NCBI GenBank assembly: GCA_015680865.1
Contig: JADAKE010000016.1
Coordinates: 367,264 to 431,263, forward strand
DNA: 64,000 nt
From: Enterococcus lacertideformus
GTDB lineage: Bacteria; Bacillota; Bacilli; Lactobacillales; Enterococcaceae
Reading direction: 5' to 3'
Shown: piece by piece, positions 51,882-61,503 of the stretch
Position numbering within the stretch: position 1 is the stretch's first letter
How the letters are laid out: each line of letters opens with the position of its first letter
Notes under the pieces: model-generated
Seen by the model: only the letters and a program-made list of their open reading frames with translations
Told to the model about the DNA's origin: nothing
Databases searched by the model: none
Made by a program: the position numbers and the translations under genes

Positions 51882-52620
51882 TTAATAACTTGATGATTGA
51901 CCTTAATTCCTTGACAGTTATTTGTCCAGGTGCGGATATTTTTTCTGTTGTCAAGGCACCAAAAGTCATGACAGAACCAGTTAGATTCCCTGACAACCGA
52001 GAAATCATCCCTAATACCCCCATTGACATAGTAGTGACCAATGGGATAGATACAAAAGCCCCTGCTCGTCTTGTCAGTTCCATCAAACGTAAGACATCAC
52101 GTTCATTGTTAGGCATGACAGCAAGTTTACCGATATCGGCGCCGAAATACTCCATCATATTCAATTGATATAATAACACTGGATCAGCAGGAGTTTCTTT
52201 AAAGTTATAACTGCTGATGATCATTGGAATAGCCAACTGCTTAATTTCTGCTAACAATTCTTTCTCAAGACTTTCAATTTGGAATAGTTCTAGATCAACC
52301 ATGTCGACTAAACCAGAACGAATCATTTGTTGGTATAACTTGTGATAAGCATGTATGGTAATTTCTCGATTCCCGCCTTCTGCCATCGTTCTAAAAGTAA
52401 AGAGAATAGGTAGTCCGTCCAACATTTCATGAAGGAGTACCAAGGTCTCCATAACTATTTCCTGTTGAAAAACATCTTCATAGTAGTCAATACGCCATTC
52501 GACTAAATCAGCTCCCACTTCTTTCGCAAGAATCGCTTCTCGCAAAAGTTCTTCCCTAGTTTCTCCAATCATTGGAGTACAAATCTTAGACTGCCCTGTT
52601 CCTAGGCTAACTCCTTTCAC
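51862..52620 (-). CDS. aroD: Type I 3-dehydroquinate dehydratase with a changed active-site residue
   Basis: Shikimate pathway step 3. 252 residues, GTG start. The Schiff-base Lys is in GADIGKLAVMPN (about residue 165) and VTTMSMGVLGMISRLSGNLT closes the active site. The motif normally SxHxF(x)xTP, holding the catalytic His, reads here IISSYNFKETP with the same length: Tyr replaces His, a CAT/CAC to TAT/TAC type change. If real, activity would fall sharply. It lies 5 bp after rlmI and overlaps ybaK, so the three genes form one operon. Confidence 0.9.
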   Translation of the reverse strand: MKGVSLGTGQSKICTPMIGETREELLREAILAKEVGADLVEWRIDYYEDVFQQEIVMETLVLLHEMLDGLPILFTFRTMAEGGNREITIHAYHKLYQQMIRSGLVDMVDLELFQIESLEKELLAEIKQLAIPMIISSYNFKETPADPVLLYQLNMMEYFGADIGKLAVMPNNERDVLRLMELTRRAGAFVSIPLVTTMSMGVLGMISRLSGNLTGSVMTFGALTTEKISAPGQITVKELRSIIKLLNGSNQI

Positions 52621-52625
52621 ATGGA

Positions 52626-53814
52626 TTATCCGTTGTCCCCCTTATTTTTTATTTGATAGATAAATACTTTTAAGTAATTCCCTTCTGGAAAGGCGTCAAT
52701 AGTTTGAAAATCTTGTGGTAATCGATAAAGTGCCATTTCTTCAAATTCAACTTTTGCAGCAACAAATTCGTTTTCAATCATTTGTTTGAACTGTTCTATC
52801 GTGATATTTGCGGCATTCGTTGAAGCAATCAGCGTTCCTTCATTCGATAAAATAGCCAAACTATCTTTGATCAATTCCCCATAATCCTTTGTAACACGGA
52901 ATACCTTCTTTTTATTTCGAGCAAAACTAGGTGGATCAAGAATGATGAGCTCATAAGTGAGTTGTTTTCTTTTGGCATATTTAAAATACTCGAATACGTC
53001 CATGACAATAATCTTTTGAGCATTTAGTTCTAATCCATTAACCTTAAACTGTTCTTGTGTTTTTTTCAAACTACGTTTCGCCAAATCCACGCTTGTTGTT
53101 TCGATCGCGCCTCCCATCGCTGCAGCAACAGAAAAAGCGCCTGTATAACTAAACATATTTAAGACTGTTTTCCCTAGACCCAATCCATCAATCAATGCAC
53201 CTCTGACTTCTTTTTGATCCAAAAAAATACCTGTCATTAGTCCTTCATTTAAAATAAGTAGCATAAGAAATCCCATTTTCTTTTACAAGCAACGGTTCAG
53301 GAGCCGTATTTCCATAAACATACTGGCTTTCTGAAAATTCACTTGTTTCGAAACGAATCTTCTCATAAACACCTTCCATTTCTGGATAAACCTGCTGAAA
53401 GGCGGCAAAAAGTAAATGACGATACGTATAAAGTGTTTTATTGTACCAAGAAAATACGGCAAAATGTGCATAATAATCAATACTTAGACCACCTATACCA
53501 TCTCCTTCTCCATTAAATAAACGAAAAGCTGTCGTCTGTTCATCCATGAAAAAAGAATGGCGTTTTGCTTTGGCTTCGAAGAACTTATCTTCAAAAAAAG
53601 CTTGGTTCAAGGGCTCATTTTGTTGACTGAGTACCCAGCCAATCCCTTTATTTTGTTTACCTAGATAACCTTTAGCCACAAAATTTTCTTGCTGGTCGAT
53701 TAATTCGACCCATTGCGTTGTTTCTTTCTGTGGATGGACTAAATCTTCTTTTTGAATCAATGGATAACCATTCTTTATTCGATTTCCCGCTTTTTTCTTA
53801 ATTTGTACTTTCAT
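52626..53814 (-). pseudogene. rlmI: RlmI-type 23S rRNA cytosine methyltransferase, frameshifted
   Basis: About 395 residues when restored, starting ATG 53814 (MKVQIKKKAGNRIKNGYPLI, GGTGAG site) with PUA and EEHEE-type domains, then LFNGEGDGIGGLSIDYYAHF. Near 53247 a T run has one extra T (TATTTTAAA for TATTTAAAT), stopping the frame after SYATYFK; the other frame resumes LNEGLMTGIFLDQKEVRGAL and the SAM-binding NMFSYTGAFSVAAAMGG and catalytic LDPPSFARNKKKVF. It heads the rlmI-aroD-ybaK operon. Confidence 0.9.
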
Positions 53815-54044
53815 TGACTCACCTACTTTAACTTTTTCATTCATCAGTATACCAAAAATTAAGCGGACTGTCTTAGTGCTAGCGTTCACAAAATGTAAAG
53901 AAATCATTAATCAATGTTGGAAGCGCTCAGTTTAGATTGACACTGTTTTACTGTACTAGTAAAATGAAAAGGAATATGTAGAAGAATCACAACTTCATAA
54001 CACTCTATAGTTAGAAAAATAAGAGTGCGGAAAGGAAGATTACA

Positions 54045-56186
54045 TTGAAACGAATAAAAATACCCGCATTTTTGAACAAGAGGTTCGGATTTTTTTCTTT
54101 ATTAGTTATTTTACTTTGGCTGAAAACAATTTTTGCCTATTTATTTGATTTTAACTTAGGCATCGAAAGTGGGATACAGTATTTTATCTTATTCATTAAC
54201 CCTATCGCTACAACATTATTATTGATGGGGGTTGCATTATACGTAAGACGAACCAAAGCTTCCTACATCACAATGATGGTCATCTATTTTCTTTTAATCT
54301 TGTTACTCTTTTCCAATGTGACCTACTATCGTGAATTTACTGATTTTATCACGATCAACACGATTCTAGGTGCAGGAAAAGTGGCAAGCGGACTTGGAGA
54401 AAGTGCCATTCGTTTGTTTAGGCCTTATGACCTTATTTATTGGATTGATTTTATTATCCTAACTGTTCTTTTGATTACCAAAAAAATAAAGATGGATCCT
54501 CAGCCGATCCGTGCACGCATGGCTTTTGCGATTTCTACTTTAGCTGTCATGATTTTTTCTGGAAACTTATTCTTAGCTGAAGCAGACCGTCCAGAATTAT
54601 TGACTCGTACTTTTTCAAGAGATTACTTGGTGAAGTATCTAGGATTGAATGCTTTTACTGTTTATGACGGGATCAAAACTTATCAGACAAACCAAGTGAG
54701 AGCTGAAGCAAACCCAAATGATATGAAAGAAGTCGAAAGCTACATCAATGAGCATTATGCTGAACCAAACGATAAAACTTTCGGTATTGCTAAAGGCAAA
54801 AATGTGATCTATATCCATTTAGAAAGTTTTCAACAATTTTTAATTGATTACAAGCTAAAAGACGAGAATGGTGTCGAGCATGAAGTCACTCCTTTCTTAA
54901 ATAGCTTATATCATAGCAATAGCACCTTTAGTTTTGATAATTTCTTCTATCAAGTAAAAGCAGGAAAAACAAGTGATGCCGAAACTTTATTTGAAAATTC
55001 ACTCTTTGGATTGAATCAAGGTTCACTATTTACCCAGTTAGGGGGCAAAAATACGTTCCAAGCAGCTCCTGATATTTTAAGTCAGACGCAAGGCTACACT
55101 AGTGCTGCTTTCCATGGAAATGCAGGGACTTTCTGGAATCGCAATGAAACATATAAAAAATTAGGTTACAACTATTTCTTCGACGCTTCTTATTATGATG
55201 TCAATGATGAAAATTCGTTCCAGTATGGATTGCATGATAAACCATTCTTCCAACAATCTGTACAATATTTGGAACACTTACAACAACCATTCTACTCAAA
55301 ATTTATTGCGGTATCTAATCATTATCCTTATTCTAAATTTACCAATGAAGAAGCTGGCTTCCCGCTGGCTTCAACAAATGATGAAACAATCAATGGGTAT
55401 TTTGCGACAGCGAATTATCTTGATACAGCGGTAGAAGAATTTTTCAATTATTTAAAATCTAGTGTACTGTACGACAATTCGGTCATTGTTCTTTATGGAG
55501 ATCACTACGGAATTTCAAACTCTAGGAATAAATCGTTAGCTGAACTAGTCGGAAAATCAAGTGATACCTGGTCAAATTATGACAATGCTCAAATGCAACG
55601 TGTACCTTACATGATCCATCTTCCTGGACAAACAAACGGTGGAATCAATCACACTTACGGTGGTCAAGTGGATGCTTTACCTACCCTACTTCATCTCTTA
55701 GGAGTAGATACGAAAAACTACATCCAGTTAGGACAGGATCTGTTTTCTAAACAACACGATCAAATCGTATCTTTCCGTTATGGTGACTTTGTTACTCCTA
55801 AATATACGTATTATGGTGGGACCATCTATGACAATCAAACAGGAGAAGCAATTGCTGAGCCAACTCAAGAAGTGCAAAAGGAAATTGATTCATTGAAAGA
55901 GAAAGTCAATAAACAGCTAGCTGTATCGGATCAAATCAATAATGGCGACTTATTGCGCTTTTCTACAGATACTGGATTAAAACCAATTGATACAAGCGAT
56001 TTTGATTATAAAAATGGCTTAAAACAATTGATTGAAAAGGAAAAAGAATTAGGCGATAAATCAACTAGTGTCTTTAGTCTAAATGATAATCAATCAACAA
56101 AAGATCTATATGAAACAAAAACATATCAACAATTACATGGCACGCAGACAACTGATTCTAGTCTTCCTTCTGATTCAAATCAATAA
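54045..56186 (+). CDS. ltaS: Lipoteichoic acid synthase-type phosphoglycerol transferase
   Basis: Polymerises glycerol phosphate from phosphatidylglycerol on the outer face of the membrane. 713 residues, TTG start (RBS AAAGGAAG). Five N-terminal helices (about residues 20-190) and an extracellular sulfatase-fold domain: catalytic Thr in KAGKTSDAETLFENSLFG (about residue 312), HGNAGTFWNRNETY, LYGDHYGIS (about 483-491). A ~90-residue charged/polar C-terminal extension follows. It is followed by a terminator, then the permease/ATPase-like pair and, on the other strand, a two-component system. Intact. Confidence 0.94.
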   Translation: MKRIKIPAFLNKRFGFFSLLVILLWLKTIFAYLFDFNLGIESGIQYFILFINPIATTLLLMGVALYVRRTKASYITMMVIYFLLILLLFSNVTYYREFTDFITINTILGAGKVASGLGESAIRLFRPYDLIYWIDFIILTVLLITKKIKMDPQPIRARMAFAISTLAVMIFSGNLFLAEADRPELLTRTFSRDYLVKYLGLNAFTVYDGIKTYQTNQVRAEANPNDMKEVESYINEHYAEPNDKTFGIAKGKNVIYIHLESFQQFLIDYKLKDENGVEHEVTPFLNSLYHSNSTFSFDNFFYQVKAGKTSDAETLFENSLFGLNQGSLFTQLGGKNTFQAAPDILSQTQGYTSAAFHGNAGTFWNRNETYKKLGYNYFFDASYYDVNDENSFQYGLHDKPFFQQSVQYLEHLQQPFYSKFIAVSNHYPYSKFTNEEAGFPLASTNDETINGYFATANYLDTAVEEFFNYLKSSVLYDNSVIVLYGDHYGISNSRNKSLAELVGKSSDTWSNYDNAQMQRVPYMIHLPGQTNGGINHTYGGQVDALPTLLHLLGVDTKNYIQLGQDLFSKQHDQIVSFRYGDFVTPKYTYYGGTIYDNQTGEAIAEPTQEVQKEIDSLKEKVNKQLAVSDQINNGDLLRFSTDTGLKPIDTSDFDYKNGLKQLIEKEKELGDKSTSVFSLNDNQSTKDLYETKTYQQLHGTQTTDSSLPSDSNQ

Positions 56187-56227
56187 GTCAGTCACTCGCT
56201 TTTTATACAGATATTAAACTTTGAACG

Positions 56228-56283
56228 AAGCTGGTATTTTGCAGAAATCATTCCTTTGGTTTTTGTGAAATACCAGCTTTTTG
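56228..56283 (+). terminator. Terminator after ltaS
   Basis: AAGCTGGTATTTTGC...GCTATTTCACAAA-type stem: outer arms AAGCTGGTATTT / AAATACCAGCTTT enclose a 30-nt loop, then T-rich text. Confidence 0.75.
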
Positions 56284-56430
56284 CTGTTTTTCTATTATTT
56301 ACGGTGCTCTAGAAATAGTTCTAGAACCAGTATTATTTCATTCATAGCAATGATTTCCTTTTTTTACTATATGATTTTCATACTTTATTCATATTCGTTT
56401 TTTATAATTTACAATTAAGAGGTGAAAAAG

Positions 56431-57159
56431 ATGAGAATGCTTCGTTATTCAATCGCACGTTTACTCTATTACAAAAAACAAACAATCTTTTACAGCCTAT
56501 TCTCAAGTATAATGGCTTTTTTGTTGATGCTCGGATATAACTTATATCGCTTGCAATCAACTTTGCATGTTCAGGTCGAAGCACGACTGAATTTTTTAGA
56601 AACATCGACAATAAAAGAGCACTTTCCTCCTTTCCTGTCTATCAAACAATTTTATGTAAATGTCATTTTACTTTTACTTGGCTTATTTTCCATTACTTTT
56701 ATTTTTTTCTTCCAACGTTCGTTGCATCAAGACCGTCGGGAACTGATTAATTGGCGTTTAGCTGGTTTATCAAAAGAAAAAATTTTTCTTTTGATTGCTT
56801 GGCAGGTCATCTTACCTTTATTGATCTGTTGTACGATTCTATTTATATGGATCATACTATTTCAAAATTTTTATCAAGACTTGCTACAACATGTTAATTT
56901 TTGGTGTTTAAAGTTATTTGAATTACCTGATACCCACTTGCTTACAACAACCACTAGTCAGTTATCTATTCCAATGGACCAACAAACCTTTTTTAAAATT
57001 GATTTTATAAATGAAGCTTTCTTTCCAGATATCATCAAAACTTTTCTCCAAACTATTGGTATATTAGTTTTGATTAGTATCATACTTAGCATCTTACAAT
57101 TTTCCTTCTTCTATCAACGTTTAAAAAAAGGAACGGTGATCCCTTATGAACACATGTAA
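56431..57159 (+). CDS. FtsX-like ABC-type permease subunit
   Basis: 242 residues from ATG 56431 (MRMLRYSIARLLYYKKQTIF), RBS AGAGGTGAA. Four helices: about 20-40, 75-95, 125-150 and 210-235, with a cytoplasmic segment RRELINWRLAGLSKEKIFLL matching the coupling helix of MacB/FtsX permeases; an extracytoplasmic loop lies between helices 3 and 4. It overlaps the next gene by 14 bp. Probably a mechanotransmitter or exporter of the LtaS neighbourhood; substrate unknown. Confidence 0.75.
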   Translation: MRMLRYSIARLLYYKKQTIFYSLFSSIMAFLLMLGYNLYRLQSTLHVQVEARLNFLETSTIKEHFPPFLSIKQFYVNVILLLLGLFSITFIFFFQRSLHQDRRELINWRLAGLSKEKIFLLIAWQVILPLLICCTILFIWIILFQNFYQDLLQHVNFWCLKLFELPDTHLLTTTTSQLSIPMDQQTFFKIDFINEAFFPDIIKTFLQTIGILVLISIILSILQFSFFYQRLKKGTVIPYEHM

Positions 57160-57652
57160 TCATCCGATCATTTTTGGCAAATTATCTGTTATTCTTTGTC
57201 AAAAAGACAAGCAAGAAAATCTATTGAAAGATTTGAAAGGACATGCTTTCTTAACTCCACAGAAGGATTTCATTCTTATTCAAAAGAATTGGCCCTTATT
57301 TCCTTATTTAAAAGTCAAAGACCAAGTCTTACTTAACTTATCTGAGAACAAAAAAGAACGTTTAGCTTATCAAGAAAAGTTAAAGATAGATTCCTTGCTT
57401 CTTAATAAAGAATCCGATCAACTTTCCCTTTTTGAAAAAATAAAACTTCAATTGTTACACGCTTTACTAGCAAAAAAAGAGAAAATTATTATTGAGGATT
57501 TACTGGATCGTCTTAGTGTAAGTGATACACAAGAACTCCTTGATTTATTAAATTACGTAGCAAAAAGTAAAAAAATAGCTATCTTGCTACTGACTCATGA
57601 CGAAACTATTGCCCATAGTCCATATATTACCCATTTACATGATGAACGTTGA
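57146..57652 (+). CDS. ABC ATPase-like protein lacking Walker A
   Basis: 168 residues. The later half looks like an ABC ATPase: FILIQKNWPLFPYLKVKDQV (Q-loop area, about 41-60), LSLFEKIKLQLLHALLAKKE in the position of the signature helix but without LSGGQ, IIIEDLLDRLS in the position of Walker B/D-loop, and LLLTHDETIA for the switch His. The N-terminal region has no GxxxxGKS and is about 30 residues shorter than usual. It is a degenerate, probably non-hydrolysing partner of the FtsX-like protein. The start overlaps it by 14 bp. Not obviously broken: no stop or frameshift. Confidence 0.7.
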   Translation: MNTCNHPIIFGKLSVILCQKDKQENLLKDLKGHAFLTPQKDFILIQKNWPLFPYLKVKDQVLLNLSENKKERLAYQEKLKIDSLLLNKESDQLSLFEKIKLQLLHALLAKKEKIIIEDLLDRLSVSDTQELLDLLNYVAKSKKIAILLLTHDETIAHSPYITHLHDER

Positions 57653-57711
57653 AAAATTTGGAAAGTAAAATTAAATTTACGAATAGATTTAAATCTGAAT
57701 CAACGGTATTC

Positions 57712-57747
57712 AAAGAGCTGTCCTTAATTCTTAAGGACAGCTCTTTT
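57712..57747 (+). terminator. Terminator after the ATPase-like gene
   Basis: AAGAGCTGTCCTTAA / TTAAGGACAGCTCTT 15-bp stem with a TTC loop and T-run. The following 57750-57895 holds text recurring near 41910-41990 and 4590-4650 (see repeats). Confidence 0.85.
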
Positions 57748-57899
57748 CACAACCTCTTATCCATGGTGTTCTCAGCATTGCTTCTGCGGACTTAAGCCTA
57801 AACTTTCAAAAATATGAAAAGCTATTTTCTTGTGTTTGTGCTCAATTCCTGAAGTAGACCATGCTGCCCACAATCTCTTGGTTCATGCTTTATTTCAGT

Positions 57900-59342
57900 C
57901 TATTTAATTTCTACATCTGGTAATTTAACGGTGAAAGTGGTTCCTTTACCCAATTCACTATCTACTTCCAATTTTCCTTTATGAAGTCGAACTAATTGCT
58001 GAACGATTGGTAATCCTAGACCAGATTCACCGTATTTCGTATTTTTTCTAGACGGATCAACTTTATAATATCGATCCCAAATACTTTTCATCTGTTGTTC
58101 TGTCATTCCTATGCCTGTATCTTTTATCTTAATAATAGTTTCTAAATAGCCTTTTTCTAAAGTAATCGTAATTATGCCATTTTCAGTAAATTGGATGGCA
58201 TTTTGTATGATATTTACCATTATTTGCACAAAACGATCGTAATCAGCGTAAACTTCAATATTATTTTCGGCCTCTAAAACTAAAACGTTACCTGCCGCCT
58301 CAGCTTTTGCTTCTAATTGTCCGACGATATTTCTTAAGGTTTCTGTTCCATTGAACTTCTTAATAACCATAGTTATCTGATTAGTTCTGATTTTTTCATA
58401 GTCTAAATTTTCATTGACTAATCGGATCAAACGTTCCGTTTCATTTTTCATCAATTTGATTGCATTTTCTCGCTGATCTTCAGGAATAGCATTATACTCT
58501 AAGCCCTCAAGTAAACCATTGATTGTCGTTAACGGCGTACGCATTTCATGAGAAGCATCTGCCATAAACTGTCTTCTACGATTTTCTTGTTCTTCAATTT
58601 CTGCTTGTGATTCTTTTAGTGAATTCGTCATTTTATTGAAATCATCTGCTAATTCATCAAACTCATCTCTGTCATGGACTGGAAGTTGGACATCAAAATT
58701 ACCGTTAGTTACTTCTTTCGTTGCACTTCGCAAACGGTTGATCCGTTTCACTTGGAAAGCAGCGAAAGCATAACTAGCTAGAATAGCTACAATACTTGAA
58801 AAGATAAACCCTTTGAACAGATTTAACGTCACAGATCGCACACTATTATCAATATTCTTAGCTGGCTGGCTAATAACTAGTCCCCCATAAAATTCATGAT
58901 TTAGATTAAATGGGACTAGCGCATAAGAAGTAGCCTTATTTTGCCCTTGAACATTCTTATTCGAGGTAAACTTGACTTGTCTTCCATTTCGTAAACTTTC
59001 CCATTGTTCTGCTTTGATAGTAAAATTCAATGCCGTGTTCGCTGTGGGGTAAATAACTCGTTCATTTTTATCTATGAAAATAAAGTTGACATTTTGTTCT
59101 GACAAAACTTGCTCTGTGAGTAATAATGCATTTTGAAAAGCTTCATCCTGACTCAATTGAGGGATCCTATCTGTATAGGTTTGTGTCGTCGTTTCAACAG
59201 ATTCTGCATAACCAAAAAGTTGCTGATAATTATTCTCCTCGATTGTTTGCTTAGTTAATTGTGTAAATGATACTCCTACAATCAAAACGATTATTGCAAT
59301 CATTCCACAAAAAGCCAATAATTGTTGATACAGATAACGCAT
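57900..59342 (-). CDS. Sensor histidine kinase
   Basis: 480 residues. Two helices (about 7-28 and 168-190) flank an extracytoplasmic sensor domain (VNFIFIDKNERVIYPTANTA), then HAMP (about 191-245), HisKA with phosphorylated His in ADASHEMRTPLTTINGLLEG and an HATPase domain (N box NIIQNAIQFTENG, G boxes DTGIGMTEQQM, GESGLGLPIV). Its ATG overlaps the regulator stop (TAATG). The signal is unknown; the location beside ltaS suggests envelope stress. Intact. Confidence 0.93.
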   Translation of the reverse strand: MRYLYQQLLAFCGMIAIIVLIVGVSFTQLTKQTIEENNYQQLFGYAESVETTTQTYTDRIPQLSQDEAFQNALLLTEQVLSEQNVNFIFIDKNERVIYPTANTALNFTIKAEQWESLRNGRQVKFTSNKNVQGQNKATSYALVPFNLNHEFYGGLVISQPAKNIDNSVRSVTLNLFKGFIFSSIVAILASYAFAAFQVKRINRLRSATKEVTNGNFDVQLPVHDRDEFDELADDFNKMTNSLKESQAEIEEQENRRRQFMADASHEMRTPLTTINGLLEGLEYNAIPEDQRENAIKLMKNETERLIRLVNENLDYEKIRTNQITMVIKKFNGTETLRNIVGQLEAKAEAAGNVLVLEAENNIEVYADYDRFVQIMVNIIQNAIQFTENGIITITLEKGYLETIIKIKDTGIGMTEQQMKSIWDRYYKVDPSRKNTKYGESGLGLPIVQQLVRLHKGKLEVDSELGKGTTFTVKLPDVEIK

Positions 59343-60058
59343 TAGGCAACACCAGAATCATCAAATTTATAACCCACGCCCCAAACAGTTTGAATCACTT
59401 GTGGCCCAACCTTTTCAATTTTTTGTCTTAATTTTTTTATATGGGCGTCTACTGTACGTTCATCCCCAAAATATTGATAATCCCAAACTAATTCCAGTAG
59501 TTGTTCTCTAGAAAAAACTTGACGTGGTTTTTTTGCTAAGGTAAATAATAAATCAAATTCTTTAGGCGTTAGTCCTTCGATTGAAATTTTGTTTAAGTAA
59601 GCTTCACGTGTTTTTGTATTCATTTTAAAATGTTCTGTTTGAATATCAAATTGTTCATCTGAACTCGTTACTTCTTCTTTTGTTTCCCCCAACTCACTTC
59701 GACGATGCAAAGCCTTCATTCGAGCAATTAATGTTAACGGACTAAATGGTTTAGTAACGTAATCATCTGCCCCCATTTCCAAGCCGATCACTTGATCACT
59801 TTCTGAATCGCGAGCTGTTAACATAATGATTGGAACTGTGCTGGACACTTTCCTGATTTCTCTACCTACCAGCATGCCATCCATTGTTGGTAAATTCAAA
59901 TCTAATGTAACCATATCCCAATATTGCGGTTTTTCTAAAAATGCATCTAGTCCTTCTTTTCCATCATACTTAAACGTAGCTTCCCAGCCTTCATTCAAAA
60001 AAAACATCTGCATCATTTCAGATACGGATTGATTGTCTTCAATCATTAAGATATTCAT
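59342..60058 (-). CDS. OmpR-family response regulator
   Basis: 238 residues. Receiver with phosphoacceptor Asp in WDMVTLDLNLPTMDGM (Asp about 54) and Lys in YVTKPFSPLTLIARM (about 104); winged-helix DNA-binding domain with RTVDAHIKKLRQKIEKVGPQ. It is coupled to the kinase (TAATG) and to the following SdpI gene by ATGA (60055-60058). Intact. Confidence 0.95.
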   Translation of the reverse strand: MNILMIEDNQSVSEMMQMFFLNEGWEATFKYDGKEGLDAFLEKPQYWDMVTLDLNLPTMDGMLVGREIRKVSSTVPIIMLTARDSESDQVIGLEMGADDYVTKPFSPLTLIARMKALHRRSELGETKEEVTSSDEQFDIQTEHFKMNTKTREAYLNKISIEGLTPKEFDLLFTLAKKPRQVFSREQLLELVWDYQYFGDERTVDAHIKKLRQKIEKVGPQVIQTVWGVGYKFDDSGVA

Positions 60059-60390
60059 TTTTTATCTCCTCTCATTTCATCATCGAATTTTTGTAATTTT
60101 TTTTCTGTTAATATAAAAATCGGCATAATCGGAAAAACTAAAACCAACATTTCAATTATAAAATAATTAGTAAACTCAGTTAATTTTAGTAAATAACCGA
60201 TAAAAGTCATGAGTAAGCCGAAAATCAAAAAGTATTTTCCGCTTGTTTTTTGTGCATAACGCCAGTGTGTATCAGATTGTGCTGCTCGCGGAGAATGGTA
60301 ACCATAAAAAGGTAAGTTCCCTTTAGAAGGGAAGAATATAAATAAGGTACCAATTACAGCCAAGAATATTCCGATCAACAAAAAAATCAT
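60055..60390 (-). CDS. SdpI/YhfL-family membrane protein
   Basis: 111 residues, three hydrophobic segments (about 1-19, 51-68 and 77-95). The family hallmark YGYHSPRAAQSDTHWRYAQK lies at about residues 28-47. SdpI-type proteins give immunity to cell-wall-active peptides in Bacillus. As the first gene of the minus-strand operon with the two-component system, it may be part of its sensing or its output. GGAGG site. Intact. Confidence 0.85.
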   Translation of the reverse strand: MIFLLIGIFLAVIGTLFIFFPSKGNLPFYGYHSPRAAQSDTHWRYAQKTSGKYFLIFGLLMTFIGYLLKLTEFTNYFIIEMLVLVFPIMPIFILTEKKLQKFDDEMRGDKK

Positions 60391-60533
60391 ATAGACCCTC
60401 CTAGTTCTCTCCTATATAGTATACTCTAAAAATCTGCTTGAACCAATATATTCAGGAATTCTTCACGAAAGGTTTGTCTTTTGTTCATTCTTTGATAAGA
60501 TAAGAGTAAGCCAATAAAAAAAGGAGTTTTTTT

Positions 60534-61306
60534 GTGTCAAACTATCGTGCGATTACTTTTTTTGATCTTGACGGAACTTTACTAGATGCTCAATCAAAAA
60601 TTACACCAGAAGTTGCTGAGGCAATGAATTCTTTGAAAAAAATGATGTTCTTCCTGTTATTGCAACTGGACGAACAGAAGCTGAAATCAAACATATTATG
60701 GCAGATGCTGGTATTACTTCAGCCGTCACAATGAATGGTTCCTATATCAGTGTTGAGGGTAAAGAAATCCACTCAGAAAGAATCCCTACAGAAGAATGTC
60801 AAAAAATGCTTGACCATGTCAATCGGCAAGGCCATCAACTTTCATTTTACAATCATCAACATATTTGGTGTACTGCTCATACACAGGAAATGATCAACGC
60901 CTATGACTACATCCATTCAGATGTACCAGAAGTTAATCCGCAAGCTTTTCTAGATCATCCAATCAATATGTTACTCATTTTATCGGAGTCAGGCGATGAG
61001 TATTACCATGAACGATTTCCAGATTTAACCTTTTATCGAAATGGTCCCTATTCAATTGATACAGTTAAGAAAGGCATTTCTAAAGGTACCGGAGTCAAAC
61101 GTTTAAAACAAGTATTAAATATCGCAGATGTGCCAACGTTTGGATTCGGTGATGGACCTAATGATTTTGCATTATTAGAAGCTTGTGAGAACAAAATCGC
61201 CATGGGTAATGCGTATGATGATCTTAAGGAGCTTTCTACTTTTATTACTAAGAAGAATACAGAAGGTGGCATCGTTCACGCCTTGGAATATTTTGATTTA
61301 ATATGA
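60534..61306 (+). pseudogene. Cof-type HAD phosphatase, frameshifted
   Basis: GTG start (AAAAGGAG site) gives SNYRAITFFDLDGTLLDAQS, the HAD nucleophile DLDGT. Near 60648 the A run has 7 A where 8 are needed and the first frame stops at 60734. The other frame continues NDVLPVIATGRTEAEIKHIM and the full Cof cap and core to GFGDGPNDFALLEACENKIA and 61306. Restored length about 257 residues. Sugar phosphate substrates are typical; one base would restore it. Confidence 0.9.
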
Positions 61307-61318
61307 TTACTTAAAAGT

Positions 61319-61366
61319 AAGGGCAAAAATCGTTCAAGAGTTGACCTTTTTTGCCCTTCTTTTTTG
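61319..61366 (+). terminator. Terminator after the phosphatase gene
   Basis: AAGGGCAAAAA / TTTTTGCCCTT stem with a 20-nt loop and a long T-run. Confidence 0.8.
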
Positions 61367-61436
61367 ACAAAGAAGAAAATGAAAACTCCTCCTATTTATC
61401 TTTTTATTTTCAATTTGTTCTTCTAATCATTTATTA

Positions 61437-61464
61437 TTGAAACCATCCATTTTTATGTTATAAT
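61437..61464 (+). promoter_or_regulatory. tmRNA promoter
   Basis: -35 TTGAAA (61437-61442), 16-bp spacer, -10 TATAAT (61459-61464). The predicted start near 61471 leaves a ~33-nt 5' leader that is trimmed before the mature end at 61504. Confidence 0.75.
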
Positions 61465-61503
61465 GTAGTTTGTGTAAGAACATACGTGACCCTTATTTAT
61501 CAC

